From contig NZ_FNBM01000001.1 of assembly GCF_900102335.1 (NCBI RefSeq), positions 496,001-560,000 on the forward strand: a stretch of 64,000 bases of DNA, in the 5' to 3' direction. The translations under genes and the position numbers were made by a program. How positions within the stretch are numbered: position 1 is the stretch's first letter; each line of letters starts with the position of its first letter. Positions 17,467-26,874 of this stretch are shown piece after piece. The stretch comes from Phytopseudomonas seleniipraecipitans (GTDB lineage Bacteria > Pseudomonadota > Gammaproteobacteria > Pseudomonadales > Pseudomonadaceae). The notes below the pieces were generated by a model that did not search any database, was not told the origin of the DNA, and saw nothing but the letters and a program-made list of their open reading frames with translations.

Positions 17467-18518
17467 GCCGCACCATGCCCCAGGCACCGAGCGGCTACTG
17501 GCTGCTGGCGTTCGGCGCGCTGCGCATACTGTTGAACAGGCGTGGCGTGTTCGCCGCACTGGGGCTCTCGGCTGCCTTGCTGATCATCGCCGGCGTCAGT
17601 CTTGCTTCCGGTGCCGCTGGATTGTCACCGTGGACAGCCCTGGCCGCCGCCTTCGGCCAGGGTGAGCCGATGCATGTGTTTCTGGTCCAGGAGCTGCGTC
17701 TGCAGCGCCTCGTTGCGGGGTTGCTCACGGGCGCGGCGTTCGGAATTGGCGGCTGCTTGCTGCAGACCTTGGCGCGCAATCGTCTGGCCACGCCGGGGGT
17801 GATCGGCATCGATGACGGCGCTACGGCGTTCGCGGTGGCGTCCATCGTTGCGGTACCGACGACCCTGGCGCCCTCGGCGCTGGCGTTGACCGGTGCGACC
17901 ACCGCCGCGGTGCTGGCGTTCGGCTTGAGTGCCGGCGCGGGCGCGCGCGGCTATCGCTTCATTGTGGTCGGTATCGCTGTGGGCGCGGTGTTTGGCGCGC
18001 TGACCAACCTGATGCTGGCGCGCGCCGATATCGATGCCGCCAACGTGGCCTATCCGTGGACGGTCGGCAGCCTCAACGCACGGCCGGCGCTGGCGGTCTG
18101 GTTGTTGGGCATCGGCTTGATTGTATGCCTGCCGCTGGTCAAATACCTGGCTCAGCGCCTGGACCTGATGCGCTTTTCCGACAGCGTGGCGGTGGGCCTT
18201 GGCGTGCAGCTCAAGTCCATGCGCCTAATGACGCTGATCACCACCGTGCTGCTCACTGCGCTCGCCGTGGCGGTGGCTGGCCCGGTAGGGCTGGTCGCCC
18301 TTGCAGCGCCGGAAATGGCCCGTTACCTGAGCGGCCACCGCGGGGTGCCGGTGTTGTGTTCAGCATTGGCCGGCGCGCTGCTGATGACCAGCGCGGACTG
18401 GGTAGGGCGCACCTGGCTGGCGCCGATCGAGATTCCCGTCGGGGTGATCACCGCCGGGGTCGGCGGGCCTTACCTGCTGTGGATCCTGTTGCGCCAGCCG
18501 TCGCGCAGACTGACATGA
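17463..18518 (+). CDS. fepG: Ferric-siderophore ABC permease (FecCD family, FepG-like)
   Basis: 351 residues, again about ten transmembrane helices. It has the RLQRLVAGLLTGAAFGIGG segment, LVALAAPEMARYLSGH in place of the usual coupling loop, and IPVGVITAGVGGPYLLWIL at the C-terminus. It is the second half of the channel. Assignment of D versus G between the two permeases rests on order and length only. Confidence 0.9.
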   Translation: MSRTMPQAPSGYWLLAFGALRILLNRRGVFAALGLSAALLIIAGVSLASGAAGLSPWTALAAAFGQGEPMHVFLVQELRLQRLVAGLLTGAAFGIGGCLLQTLARNRLATPGVIGIDDGATAFAVASIVAVPTTLAPSALALTGATTAAVLAFGLSAGAGARGYRFIVVGIAVGAVFGALTNLMLARADIDAANVAYPWTVGSLNARPALAVWLLGIGLIVCLPLVKYLAQRLDLMRFSDSVAVGLGVQLKSMRLMTLITTVLLTALAVAVAGPVGLVALAAPEMARYLSGHRGVPVLCSALAGALLMTSADWVGRTWLAPIEIPVGVITAGVGGPYLLWILLRQPSRRLT

Positions 18519-18558
18519 AAGGCCACCCGACCCCGGTGGCCACTGTGGAAACGAGCCT

Positions 18559-19377
18559 ATGACCACCTCCAACCTGTTCGCCACCCGGCCCGAGGCCGAG
18601 GTCACCCTGCACGCCGAGAAACTGAGCCTGGGCTATCCCCACGCGGCGATCATCGAGGGGCTGTCGCTGCGCATTCCGTCGGGCCAGGTGACGGCTATCG
18701 TCGGCCCTAATGGCTGCGGCAAGTCGACACTGCTGGCCGGCCTGTCGCGCCTGCACAAACCGAGCGCGGGCGCGGTGCTGCTCAACGGCAAGGCCATCGG
18801 CAGCGTGCCGTCCAAGCAGGTGGCGCGCCAGCTGGCACTGCTGCCCCAGGACGCCACGGCGCCAGATGGGCTGACCGTCTCCGAGCTGATCCGTTTCGGC
18901 CGCCAGCCGCACCAGAGCCTGCTGCGCCAGTGGTCAGCGGAGGACCAGGCCATCGTCGACGAAGCGCTGCGCGTAGCCGACTTGCAGGCCCTGGCCGAGC
19001 GCCCGTTGGAATCGATGTCGGGAGGGCAGCGCCAGCGCGCCTGGATCGCCATGGCGGTGGCCCAACAAACGCCGTTGCTGCTGCTCGATGAACCGACCTC
19101 TGCGCTCGATCTCGGCCACCAGATCGAGGTGTTCGAGCTGATTCGAAGCCTGGCTTCGGTCGGCAAGACGGTAGTCATGGTGGTGCACGACCTGTCCAGC
19201 GCCTGCCGCTACGCTGATCACCTGGTGGCCATGAAGGCGGGGTCGATCATTGCCGAAGGCGCGCCGGTCGATATCGTCACGCCGACGCTGGTCGAGGCCC
19301 TATATGACGTGCGCTGCACGCTGATGCGCGACCCGGTCAGCGGTACGCCGGTGATCGCCGGCATCACGCGCGGTTAG
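18559..19377 (+). CDS. fepC: Ferric-siderophore ABC transporter ATPase
   Basis: 272 residues. Walker A GPNGCGKST (49-57), the Q-loop LLPQDAT, ABC signature SGGQRQR from residue 154, Walker B LLLLDEPTS with Asp177-Glu178, and the switch His in VVHDLSSA. It powers the FepD-FepG channel from the cytoplasmic side. It lies 40 bp behind fepG and closes the iron block; no clear terminator follows before cysM. Confidence 0.94.
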   Translation: MTTSNLFATRPEAEVTLHAEKLSLGYPHAAIIEGLSLRIPSGQVTAIVGPNGCGKSTLLAGLSRLHKPSAGAVLLNGKAIGSVPSKQVARQLALLPQDATAPDGLTVSELIRFGRQPHQSLLRQWSAEDQAIVDEALRVADLQALAERPLESMSGGQRQRAWIAMAVAQQTPLLLLDEPTSALDLGHQIEVFELIRSLASVGKTVVMVVHDLSSACRYADHLVAMKAGSIIAEGAPVDIVTPTLVEALYDVRCTLMRDPVSGTPVIAGITRG

Positions 19378-19573
19378 ACGAATCGGTTATCAGGTTAGAT
19401 CGGTTGGTTTTTTCAATTGTTCGTGGTGGCGCTGAAGGCGCGATATAGCGGGCTGTGTGGCTTATATGAAGCGCCGGCATTCAATCCAGGCGGTCTGTCG
19501 TCGGTAGTAGGGCTGGCACCGTTTTGCCGGTATCATGGCCGCCCCCTGCACCCGTCTGGACTCGATCGACGCT

Positions 19574-20479
19574 ATGACCCCGCAATACCCCACGATCGCC
19601 GAATGCGTCGGCAACACGCCACTGGTCCGCCTGCAACGTTTGGCAGGCACGACCAGCAACACCTTGCTGGTAAAGCTCGAAGGCAACAACCCGGCCGGTT
19701 CGGTAAAGGACCGCCCGGCGCTGTCGATGATCACCCGTGCCGAACTGCGCGGCGACATCCAGCCCGGCGATACGCTGATCGAGGCAACCTCGGGTAATAC
19801 CGGTATCGCGCTGGCCATGGCGGCGGCGATCAAGGGTTACCAGATGGTCCTGATCATGCCGGACAACTCCAGCGCCGAGCGCAAGGCGGCGATGACTGCC
19901 TATGGCGCCGAGTTGATCCTGGTGAGCAAGGAAGAGGGCATGGAAGGTGCACGCGACCTGGCGCTGTCCATGCAGGCTGCCGGCCGCGGCAAGGTGCTCG
20001 ACCAGTTCGCCAACGGCGACAACCCGGTCGCCCACTACACCGGTACCGGCCCGGAAATCTGGCGCCAGACCGCTGGGCAGATCACTCATTTCATCAGCTC
20101 CATGGGCACGACCGGCACCATCATGGGTGTGTCGCGCTACCTCAAGGAGCAGAATCCAGCGGTGCAGATCGTTGGCCTGCAACCTAAAGAAGGTGCAGCG
20201 ATTCCCGGCATCCGTCGCTGGCCGGAAGAATACCTGCCGAAGATATTCGAATCCGAGCGTGTCGACCGCATCGTCGACATGGCGCAGGCCGAGGCCGAGG
20301 ACGTGATGCGCCGTATGGCACGTGAAGAAGGCATCTTCTGCGGCGTTTCCTCGGGTGGCTCGGTCGCCGCCATGCTGCGATTGTCCCAGGAGGTCGAGAA
20401 TGCGGTGCTGGTCGCCATCATCTGTGATCGCGGCGACCGCTATCTGTCCACCGGCGTATACGACGCCCCGGAGCGCTGA
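19574..20479 (+). CDS. cysM: Cysteine synthase B
   Basis: 301 residues. PLP-binding Lys45 in GSVKDRPAL, the phosphate-binding TSGNTG loop, and [11 protein letters not shown] further on. It makes cysteine from O-acetylserine and sulfide (CysM can also use thiosulfate). The RPA after the active-site Lys and the overall length fit CysM rather than CysK. The start at 19574 ([10 protein letters not shown]) matches the family; an ATG 39 bp upstream is in frame but adds atypical residues. The stop overlaps the rlmD start by one base. Confidence 0.95.
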   Translation: MTPQYPTIAECVGNTPLVRLQRLAGTTSNTLLVKLEGNNPAGSVKDRPALSMITRAELRGDIQPGDTLIEATSGNTGIALAMAAAIKGYQMVLIMPDNSSAERKAAMTAYGAELILVSKEEGMEGARDLALSMQAAGRGKVLDQFANGDNPVAHYTGTGPEIWRQTAGQITHFISSMGTTGTIMGVSRYLKEQNPAVQIVGLQPKEGAAIPGIRRWPEEYLPKIFESERVDRIVDMAQAEAEDVMRRMAREEGIFCGVSSGGSVAAMLRLSQEVENAVLVAIICDRGDRYLSTGVYDAPER

Positions 20480-21828
20480 TGGCCCGCAAGAATGGCGGCT
20501 TGCGCTTCCAGCCCAGTGGCGGAACGCGTGCAGCACAGGTGCCGGTCGGTAAAAAGCAGCGCCTCAAGATCGAGCGCCTGGCCAACGATGGTCGCGGTAT
20601 CGCCTTCATCGACAACCGCACCTGGTTCGTCAGTGGTGCGCTGCCGGGCGAAGAGGTCGAAGCCCGTGTGCTCGACGCCCGCAGCAAGGTAATCGAAGCG
20701 CGCACCGAGCGCGTCTTCCAGGCCAGCCCTGAGCGACGCGAAGAGCCCTGCGTGCACGCCCGCGTTTGCGGTGGTTGCAGCGTGCAGCACATGGCACATG
20801 AACAGCAGCTGGCCCTCAAGCAGCGCATGCTCGCCGAGCAACTCCAACGCCTCGCCGGGTTGCAGCCCGAGGTATGGGCCGAGCCGCTGAGCGGCCCCGA
20901 ATTCGCCTATCGTCGCCGGGCGCGTATCGCCGTGCGTTGGGATATGCGCGAGAAACGGCTGGAGGTCGGTTTTCGCGCTGCGGCCAGCCAGGACATCGTC
21001 GCCATCAGCGATTGCCCGGTGCTGGTCGAGCCGCTGCAGCCGATCCTGCGTGCGCTGCCCGCATTGCTCAGCGGCCTGCAGGCGCCGCGCGCAATCGGTC
21101 ACGTCGAGCTGTTCCAGGGTACCGCCAGCGCGGTGCTGGTGCGCCACACCGAAGCCTTGAGCGAGGTCGATCTGGCCCGTTTGCAAGCGTTCTGCTCGGT
21201 GCACCACGCTCAGTTATGGTTGCACGGCGAAGGCGAACCGCAACCGGCGGATGCAACGCATGTGCTGGGCTATCGTCTGGACACCTGGGACCTGCAGCTA
21301 GCCTATCGACCCGGAGACTTCGTGCAGGTCAACGCTGCGGTCAACGAAGCGATGGTGGCCCAGGCCTTGCAATGGTTGGCGCCGCGTAGCGATGAACGCG
21401 TGCTGGATCTGTTCTGCGGGCTAGGCAATTTTGCCTTGCCGCTGGCCCAGCAGGCGCGTGAAGTGATCGCCGTGGAGGGCGTTCAGGCCATGGTTGAGCG
21501 GGCCGCCGGCAACGCCCGTGACAACGGTCTGGGCAATGCGCACTTTTATCAGGCCGACCTGTCCAAATCGCTTACTGACGCGGGCTGGGTAGACGGTGGT
21601 TTTGACGCCGTCCTGCTCGATCCGCCTCGCGATGGTGCGCTGCAGGTGGTGCAGCAGATCGCAGCGCTCGGCGCCAAGCGTCTGGTGTATGTGTCGTGCA
21701 ATCCGACCACCCTGGCGCGAGACAGTAGCGAATTGATTCAACAGGGCTATCGGCTTAAAAAAGCCGGTATTCTGGACATGTTTCCACAGACGGCACACGT
21801 GGAGGCGATGGCGCTGTTCGAGCGCTAA
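20479..21828 (+). CDS. rlmD: 23S rRNA (uracil-1939-C5) methyltransferase
   Basis: 449 residues. A basic N-terminal extension is followed by a TRAM domain (about 25-85), the 4Fe-4S cysteines ([14 protein letters not shown] plus a later SDCP), and a SAM domain with [14 protein letters not shown] and DPPRDGA. The catalytic Cys is in [12 protein letters not shown]. It methylates U1939 of 23S rRNA. It is coupled to cysM through TGATG. Confidence 0.95.
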   Translation: MARKNGGLRFQPSGGTRAAQVPVGKKQRLKIERLANDGRGIAFIDNRTWFVSGALPGEEVEARVLDARSKVIEARTERVFQASPERREEPCVHARVCGGCSVQHMAHEQQLALKQRMLAEQLQRLAGLQPEVWAEPLSGPEFAYRRRARIAVRWDMREKRLEVGFRAAASQDIVAISDCPVLVEPLQPILRALPALLSGLQAPRAIGHVELFQGTASAVLVRHTEALSEVDLARLQAFCSVHHAQLWLHGEGEPQPADATHVLGYRLDTWDLQLAYRPGDFVQVNAAVNEAMVAQALQWLAPRSDERVLDLFCGLGNFALPLAQQAREVIAVEGVQAMVERAAGNARDNGLGNAHFYQADLSKSLTDAGWVDGGFDAVLLDPPRDGALQVVQQIAALGAKRLVYVSCNPTTLARDSSELIQQGYRLKKAGILDMFPQTAHVEAMALFER

Positions 21829-21946
21829 GATTCAAGCAGTACATGCAGTGGCGCACCGGATTGCGCCGATGTGGTCAAACCGACCGGCTCGCAGAAGCCT
21901 GGCGACATTTAGCGGGGTGATGCTCCGCGGTAGGGAAGGTAGCAAG

Positions 21947-24193
21947 ATGGTTCAGGTTAGAGCTCACCAGCCCATCAATGATGATGGCAGTATCAACCTT
22001 GAGGCCTGGTTGGAGCACGTTACCAGTGTCGACCCGGCACTCGATCTCGATGCCCTGCGCGACGCCTGCGAGTTCGCCCGAGCGGCGGAGCAGCAGGCCA
22101 ACGCGGCGCAGAACCTGTGGACTGAGGGCGCGTCCAGCTTCAGTGCCGGGCTCGAAATCGCCGAAATTCTCGCCGACCTCAAGCTCGATCAGGACTCGCT
22201 GGTCGCCGCCGTCATCTACCGCGGCGTACGCGAAGGCAAGATTCCCCTGGCTGACGTTCGCCAGCGTTTCGGCCCGGTGGTGGCCAAGCTGATCGAAGGC
22301 GTACTGCGCATGGCCGCGATCAGCGCCAGCCTCAACCCGCGCGGCGAATCGCTGGTGCTGGGCTCCCAGGCGCAGGTCGACAACTTGCGCAAGATGCTCG
22401 TGGCCATGGTCGACGACGTACGCGTCGCGCTGATCAAACTCGCCGAACGAACCTGCGCGATCCGTGCGGTAAAGGATACCGACGAGGAGCGCCGCCAGCG
22501 CGTTGCCCGCGAAGTCTTCGATATCTACGCGCCACTGGCCCATCGCCTGGGTATCGGCCACATCAAGTGGGAACTGGAAGATCTGTCCTTCCGCTACCTG
22601 GAGCCGGAACAGTACAAGCAGATCGCCAACCTGCTGCACGAGCGCCGGCTGGACCGCGAGCACTACATCAATGAAGTGATGGAGCAACTGCGCGAGGAGC
22701 TCGACGCGACCGGCATTCAGGCGGACATCAGCGGCCGCGCGAAACACATCTATTCGATCTGGCGGAAAATGCAGCGCAAAGGCCTGCAGTTCAGCCAGAT
22801 CTACGACGTGCGCGCGGTGCGGGTATTGGTTCCGGCGGTGCGCGACTGTTACACCGCGCTGGGCATCGTGCACACGTTGTGGCGGCACATCCCCAAGGAG
22901 TTCGACGACTACATCGCCAACCCCAAGGAGAACGGCTACCGCTCCCTGCATACCGCGGTGCTTGGCCCTGAAGGCAAGGTGCTGGAAGTGCAGATCCGCA
23001 CCTCCAACATGCACGAAGAAGCCGAGCTTGGTGTCTGCGCACACTGGCGCTACAAGGGCACGGACGTCAAATCCGGCTCCAATCATTACGAAGAGAAGAT
23101 TTCCTGGCTGCGTCAGGTGCTCGAATGGCACGAGGAACTGGGCGACATTGGCGGCCTGGCCGAGCAGTTGCGCGTCGATATCGAACCGGATCGGGTGTAC
23201 GTATTCACTCCGGATGGCCACGCCATTGATTTGCCCAAAGGTTCGACGCCGCTGGACTTCGCCTACCGCGTGCACACCGAGATTGGTCACAACTGCCGTG
23301 GCGCCAAGATCAACGGCCGCATCGTACCGCTGACTTACAGCCTGCAGACCGGCGAGCAGGTGGAGATCATCACCAGCAAGCAGGGCACGCCGAGCCGCGA
23401 CTGGCTGAACTCCAACCTGGGTTACGTCACCACCTCGCGGGCGCGGGCGAAGATCGTCCATTGGTTCAAGCTGCAGGATCGTGACCAGAACGTCGCGGCC
23501 GGCAAGGCGATGCTCGAACGGGAGCTGGCGCGGGTAGCGTTGCCACCGGTGGACTTCGAAAAACTTGCCGAGAAGGCCAACCTGCGCACCGCCGAGGACC
23601 TTTTCGCCTCGCTCGGTGCTGGTGACCTGCGCCTGGCGCAACTGGTCAATCTGGCGCAGCAACTGGTCGAGCCTGAACGCGGCAACGAGCAGCTCGAGCT
23701 GATTCCTCGCAAGGCCCTGGGCTTCAAGCCCGGCAAGCGCGGCGACATTCAGATTCAGGGCGTCGGCAACCTGATGACGCAGATGGCCGGCTGCTGCCAG
23801 CCGCTGCCAGGCGACCCCATCGTCGGCTATATCACCCTCGGGCGTGGCGTCAGTATTCACCGCCAGGATTGCGCCGCCGTGCTGCAACTCGGCGGGCGCG
23901 AGCCGGAACGGATCATCCAGGTCAGCTGGGGGCCGGTGCCGGTACAAACCTATCCGGTGGACATCATCATCCGCGCTTACGACCGCTCCGGGCTGCTGCG
24001 CGACGTCACCCAGATGTTGCTCAACGAGAAGCTCAACGTGCTGGCGGTCAATACCCGCTCCAATAAGGAAGATAACACCGCCTCGATGTCGCTGACTGTC
24101 GAGATTCCCGGTCTGGATGCCTTGGGCCGTCTGCTCGGGCGCATCTCGCAGTTACCCAACATTATCGAGGCGCGGCGTCACCGGGCGCCGTGA
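21947..24193 (+). CDS. relA: (p)ppGpp synthetase RelA
   Basis: 748 residues from ATG at 21947 (MVQVRAHQPI), which has GGGAAGG upstream; the open frame extends 99 bp further but with atypical sequence. Order: an inactive hydrolase domain lacking the HD metal motif, the synthetase domain with EFDDYIANPKENGYRSLHTA (acidic ExDD form of monofunctional RelA), TGS near residue 410 (VYVFTPDGHAIDLPKGSTPLDFAY), a zinc-finger/helical region with GCCQPLPGD, and a C-terminal ACT domain. It makes the stringent alarmone on ribosomes stalled with uncharged tRNA. Confidence 0.96.
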   Translation: MVQVRAHQPINDDGSINLEAWLEHVTSVDPALDLDALRDACEFARAAEQQANAAQNLWTEGASSFSAGLEIAEILADLKLDQDSLVAAVIYRGVREGKIPLADVRQRFGPVVAKLIEGVLRMAAISASLNPRGESLVLGSQAQVDNLRKMLVAMVDDVRVALIKLAERTCAIRAVKDTDEERRQRVAREVFDIYAPLAHRLGIGHIKWELEDLSFRYLEPEQYKQIANLLHERRLDREHYINEVMEQLREELDATGIQADISGRAKHIYSIWRKMQRKGLQFSQIYDVRAVRVLVPAVRDCYTALGIVHTLWRHIPKEFDDYIANPKENGYRSLHTAVLGPEGKVLEVQIRTSNMHEEAELGVCAHWRYKGTDVKSGSNHYEEKISWLRQVLEWHEELGDIGGLAEQLRVDIEPDRVYVFTPDGHAIDLPKGSTPLDFAYRVHTEIGHNCRGAKINGRIVPLTYSLQTGEQVEIITSKQGTPSRDWLNSNLGYVTTSRARAKIVHWFKLQDRDQNVAAGKAMLERELARVALPPVDFEKLAEKANLRTAEDLFASLGAGDLRLAQLVNLAQQLVEPERGNEQLELIPRKALGFKPGKRGDIQIQGVGNLMTQMAGCCQPLPGDPIVGYITLGRGVSIHRQDCAAVLQLGGREPERIIQVSWGPVPVQTYPVDIIIRAYDRSGLLRDVTQMLLNEKLNVLAVNTRSNKEDNTASMSLTVEIPGLDALGRLLGRISQLPNIIEARRHRAP

Positions 24194-24247
24194 GTTATCT
24201 GGCGCGAGGTGCAACAGTGTCTCGAGCCGCATCGACTGGATCACACC

Positions 24248-25078
24248 ATGTATCAACTCAACGATCTGCTCGCCCTGATGGCCCGCCTGCGCGACCCGCA
24301 GCACGGCTGTCCCTGGGACGTGAAACAGTCCTACGCGAGTATCGTCCCGCACACCCTCGAAGAAGCCTATGAAGTAGCGGACGCCATCGAACGCGAGGCG
24401 TTCGATGAGCTGCCGGGCGAGCTCGGCGATCTGCTGTTTCAGGTGGTCTATTACAGCCAGTTGGCGAAGGAGGAGGGGCGCTTCGATTTTGCCGCGGTGG
24501 TCGATGGCATCACCCGTAAACTGGTACGTCGCCACCCCCACGTGTTTCCCGACGGCGATCTGTATGGCCCGCTCGATCAGCCGCGGCTGAACGAAGCCGA
24601 GGTCAAGCAGCGCTGGGAGGCGATCAAGGCCGAGGAACGGGCCGAGCGGTCGGCGGCGCCGCAGCAATTGTCGCTGCTCGATGACGTGCCGAACGTGCTG
24701 CCGGCGCTGAGTCGTGCCAAGAAGCTGCAGGGCCGTGCGGCGCGGGTTGGCTTCGACTGGCCCGATGCTCTGCCAGTACTCGACAGCGTGCGAGAAGAGC
24801 TCGATGAAGTGCTCGAAGCGATAAGCGAGAATGACCCGCACGCCATTGCCGAGGAGATCGGAGATTTGCTGTTCAGCGCCACCAATCTGGCGCGCCATCT
24901 CAAGGTCGACCCCGAGGCAGCGTTGCGCGCCGCCAACGGCAAATTCGAACGGCGCTTCCGGTTTATCGAGCAGGCATTGCGCGAAGCGGGTCGGCCCATC
25001 GAGAATTGCACCCTGGATGAGCTCGACGCTCTATGGGGCGAAGCCAAGAAGAACGAGAAGCAGCGCGGCGGTTGCTGA
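24248..25078 (+). CDS. mazG: Nucleoside triphosphate pyrophosphohydrolase MazG
   Basis: 276 residues with two MazG domains. The N-terminal one has CPWDVKQSYASIVPHTLEEA and ELPGELGDLLFQVVYYSQ; the C-terminal one has ELDEVLEAISENDPHAIAEEIGDLLFS with the metal-binding EExxD arrangement. It hydrolyses NTPs to NMP and pyrophosphate and moderates ppGpp-related stress in E. coli, where it also lies behind relA. The start at 24248 gives the family N-terminus MYQLNDLLALMARLRD. Confidence 0.94.
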   Translation: MYQLNDLLALMARLRDPQHGCPWDVKQSYASIVPHTLEEAYEVADAIEREAFDELPGELGDLLFQVVYYSQLAKEEGRFDFAAVVDGITRKLVRRHPHVFPDGDLYGPLDQPRLNEAEVKQRWEAIKAEERAERSAAPQQLSLLDDVPNVLPALSRAKKLQGRAARVGFDWPDALPVLDSVREELDEVLEAISENDPHAIAEEIGDLLFSATNLARHLKVDPEAALRAANGKFERRFRFIEQALREAGRPIENCTLDELDALWGEAKKNEKQRGGC

Positions 25079-25156
25079 GCAGGGGCGCATCGGTCGCCTC
25101 GACGGAATCCGATGGGCGTGGCCCATCTCTTTAAATTGTCTGCGAATAGGTAGGTT

Positions 25157-25696
25157 ATGGCGATTTCATTACGTGACCAGTTGCTCAAGGCCGGATTGGT
25201 CAACGAGAAGCAGGTCAAGCAGGCCAGCAAGCAGCAGCATAAGCAGCAGCGGATGGTGAAGAAGGGACAGGCCGAGGAAGACAACGCCGGTCAGTTGGCT
25301 GCCCAGCAGGCCAAGGCCGAGAAAGCAGCGCGTGATCAGGAGCTGAATCGCCAGCAGCAGGAAAAGGCCGAGCAGAAAGCCCGTGCTGCGCAGGTCAAGC
25401 AATTGATCGAGATATCCCGGTTACCAAAGTTGACCACCGAGGACTACTACAACTTCGTCGATGACAAGAAGGTCAAGCGCCTGTCGGTCAATGCGCTGAT
25501 GCGCGACAAACTGAGCCGCGGCTCGCTGGCCATCGTGCGCCATGGCGGCGGTTACGAAGTGATTCCACGGGAAGCGGCGTTGAAAATTCAGGAGCGCGAT
25601 CCGAAACGCATCCTGCTGCTCAATACGCCAACCGAGGCTGCCGATGAAGATGATCCGTACGCGGCTTATCAGGTGCCTGATGACCTGATGTGGTGA
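25157..25696 (+). CDS. DUF2058 domain protein (YaiL-like)
   Basis: 179 residues. N-terminal MAISLRDQLLKAGLV, then a long charged, Gln/Lys/Ala-rich coiled coil (about 20-85), then a conserved C-terminal domain with SRLPKLTTEDYYNFVDD and the RHGGGYEVIP segment. A nucleoprotein or polysome-associated role has been proposed for YaiL; the function is not established. A terminator follows. Confidence 0.9.
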   Translation: MAISLRDQLLKAGLVNEKQVKQASKQQHKQQRMVKKGQAEEDNAGQLAAQQAKAEKAARDQELNRQQQEKAEQKARAAQVKQLIEISRLPKLTTEDYYNFVDDKKVKRLSVNALMRDKLSRGSLAIVRHGGGYEVIPREAALKIQERDPKRILLLNTPTEAADEDDPYAAYQVPDDLMW

Positions 25697-25717
25697 GTGT
25701 TGCGCCAGAGCATGAGA

Positions 25718-25742
25718 AAGCCCGCGATCAGCGGGCTTTTTT
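25718..25742. terminator. Terminator between DUF2058 gene and small ORF
   Basis: Stem AAGCCCGC/GCGGGCTT with ATCA loop and a T6 run. It serves the plus-strand gene and may work for the convergent small gene as well. Confidence 0.85.
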
Positions 25743-25754
25743 GTGTCGATCCAA

Positions 25755-25937
25755 TCAGTGCGTTTGTGCGACTTCGGAGGATTTCAGTTCTGCCTGGTAG
25801 GCGACTGCCTCTTCTTCAGAGGGAAATATGCCGACCAACTGGTCGTTCTGATGGACGTCCCAGATGCGTTTTCCTTCGGCCTGGGCTTCATGAGACATGT
25901 GGTGTTCGTCACGCTCGGTCACTACTACTACGCTCAT
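25755..25937 (-). CDS. Small hypothetical protein, 60 residues
   Basis: 60 residues, acidic and soluble: it begins MSVVVVTERDEHHMSHEAQ and ends EEEAVAYQAELKSSEVAQTH. The ATG has a good ribosome binding site (GGAG seven bases before it), and the gene is convergent to the DUF2058 gene with a terminator between them. The pattern resembles small Pseudomonas proteins with a single beta-alpha unit, but I do not recognise the family. Confidence 0.7.
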   Translation of the reverse strand: MSVVVVTERDEHHMSHEAQAEGKRIWDVHQNDQLVGIFPSEEEAVAYQAELKSSEVAQTH

Positions 25938-26112
25938 TCTTCTTACTCCAGATTTGCCGGATAGATGCGGCGCAAAGCCTTAACGTGCGTGCTTAGTCTG
26001 CTAAGCAACGACACAGTTACGACTGTAGTATTTAGTTACAAGTTCCGCAAGCGCTCCGTTTGTCTGTTTTCGATTTGCCCGAGTGGGGGCGAATGAGGCA
26101 AATCCCAGGCGT

Positions 26113-26141
26113 AAAAAAGCCGGGACAAGCCCGGCTTCTTC
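26113..26141 (-). terminator. Terminator of the purM-purN-DUF3108 operon
   Basis: On the minus strand AAGCCGGG-CTTGT-CCCGGCTT is followed by TTTT. It begins 17 bp after the DUF3108 stop. Confidence 0.85.
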
Positions 26142-26157
26142 AGGTGTGGCTTCGGTG

Positions 26158-26874
26158 TCAGTCGCGACGACCTTCGACGGTCTTGCCGTCGACCGTGCCT
26201 GACTTGAGCATGATCTGGTATTCCTTGCCGTCCTTCTCCACTTGATGCAGGCGCACCAGCAGGTGATCCCAGTCCTTGGCGAACCAGAGGATGGTCTTGC
26301 GGCTGCTTTGCGTGGGGTCACGGACGCGCTCGACCTTGATCGCATCGATCAAGCCGGCGCTGGTGCGCACCACTTCTTCGCCCAGCACACGGAAGTCGTA
26401 GGTTTCGATCTCGTCACCATCGACCACCTGGTAGCTCATGCTTTTCTCGCCAGCGGCAACGTCGTGCTGCAGGGCCAACTGGTAGGTCGACTTGTCCTGC
26501 ATGCCGCGGTTGAGCGGGAAGCGCACGGGATCGCCGCGGTCGCTGCCGATCACCTGCTTCTGCGACCAATCAAAGTCGAACTCGACGTCCTTGCTCTTGC
26601 CCAGGCCGCTGCGCTCGAATTTGTAACTCTGTGGCAGGAAGGCGTCGCCTTCGACCGTAAAGGTACTCTGCTCAGTGAGACCGGCAACCAGCATGGAGGC
26701 CTTGAAGACCAGCTGCCAGCGCCCGTCTTCGAGCTTCTGCAGACTACGTTCGGCAGAGCCGCTAACCGGCACCTGTTTCCAGTCCGCGGTGTAATTGGCA
26801 GAGAAGGGCTTAGGCTCTTCGGCGAGGGCAGGCAGGCTGAACAACGCCAGGGCTAACATTAAGGCGCGGCGCAT
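26158..26874 (-). CDS. DUF3108 domain protein, exported
   Basis: 238 residues with a signal peptide (MRRALMLALALFSLPALA, cleaved near residue 18). The rest is a beta-rich domain of the DUF3108 family (FSANYTADWKQVPVSGSAER at the start, WFAKDWDHLLVRLHQVE near the end). Probably periplasmic; function unknown. Its first 16 bases overlap the end of purN, so it is the last gene of the purM operon. Confidence 0.9.
   Translation of the reverse strand: MRRALMLALALFSLPALAEEPKPFSANYTADWKQVPVSGSAERSLQKLEDGRWQLVFKASMLVAGLTEQSTFTVEGDAFLPQSYKFERSGLGKSKDVEFDFDWSQKQVIGSDRGDPVRFPLNRGMQDKSTYQLALQHDVAAGEKSMSYQVVDGDEIETYDFRVLGEEVVRTSAGLIDAIKVERVRDPTQSSRKTILWFAKDWDHLLVRLHQVEKDGKEYQIMLKSGTVDGKTVEGRRD

Noticed and set aside
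21875..23947. 690-residue open frame on the minus strand opposite relA
   Set aside because: Antisense shadow of relA; the translation has typical low-information composition and no recognisable motif, while relA is complete.
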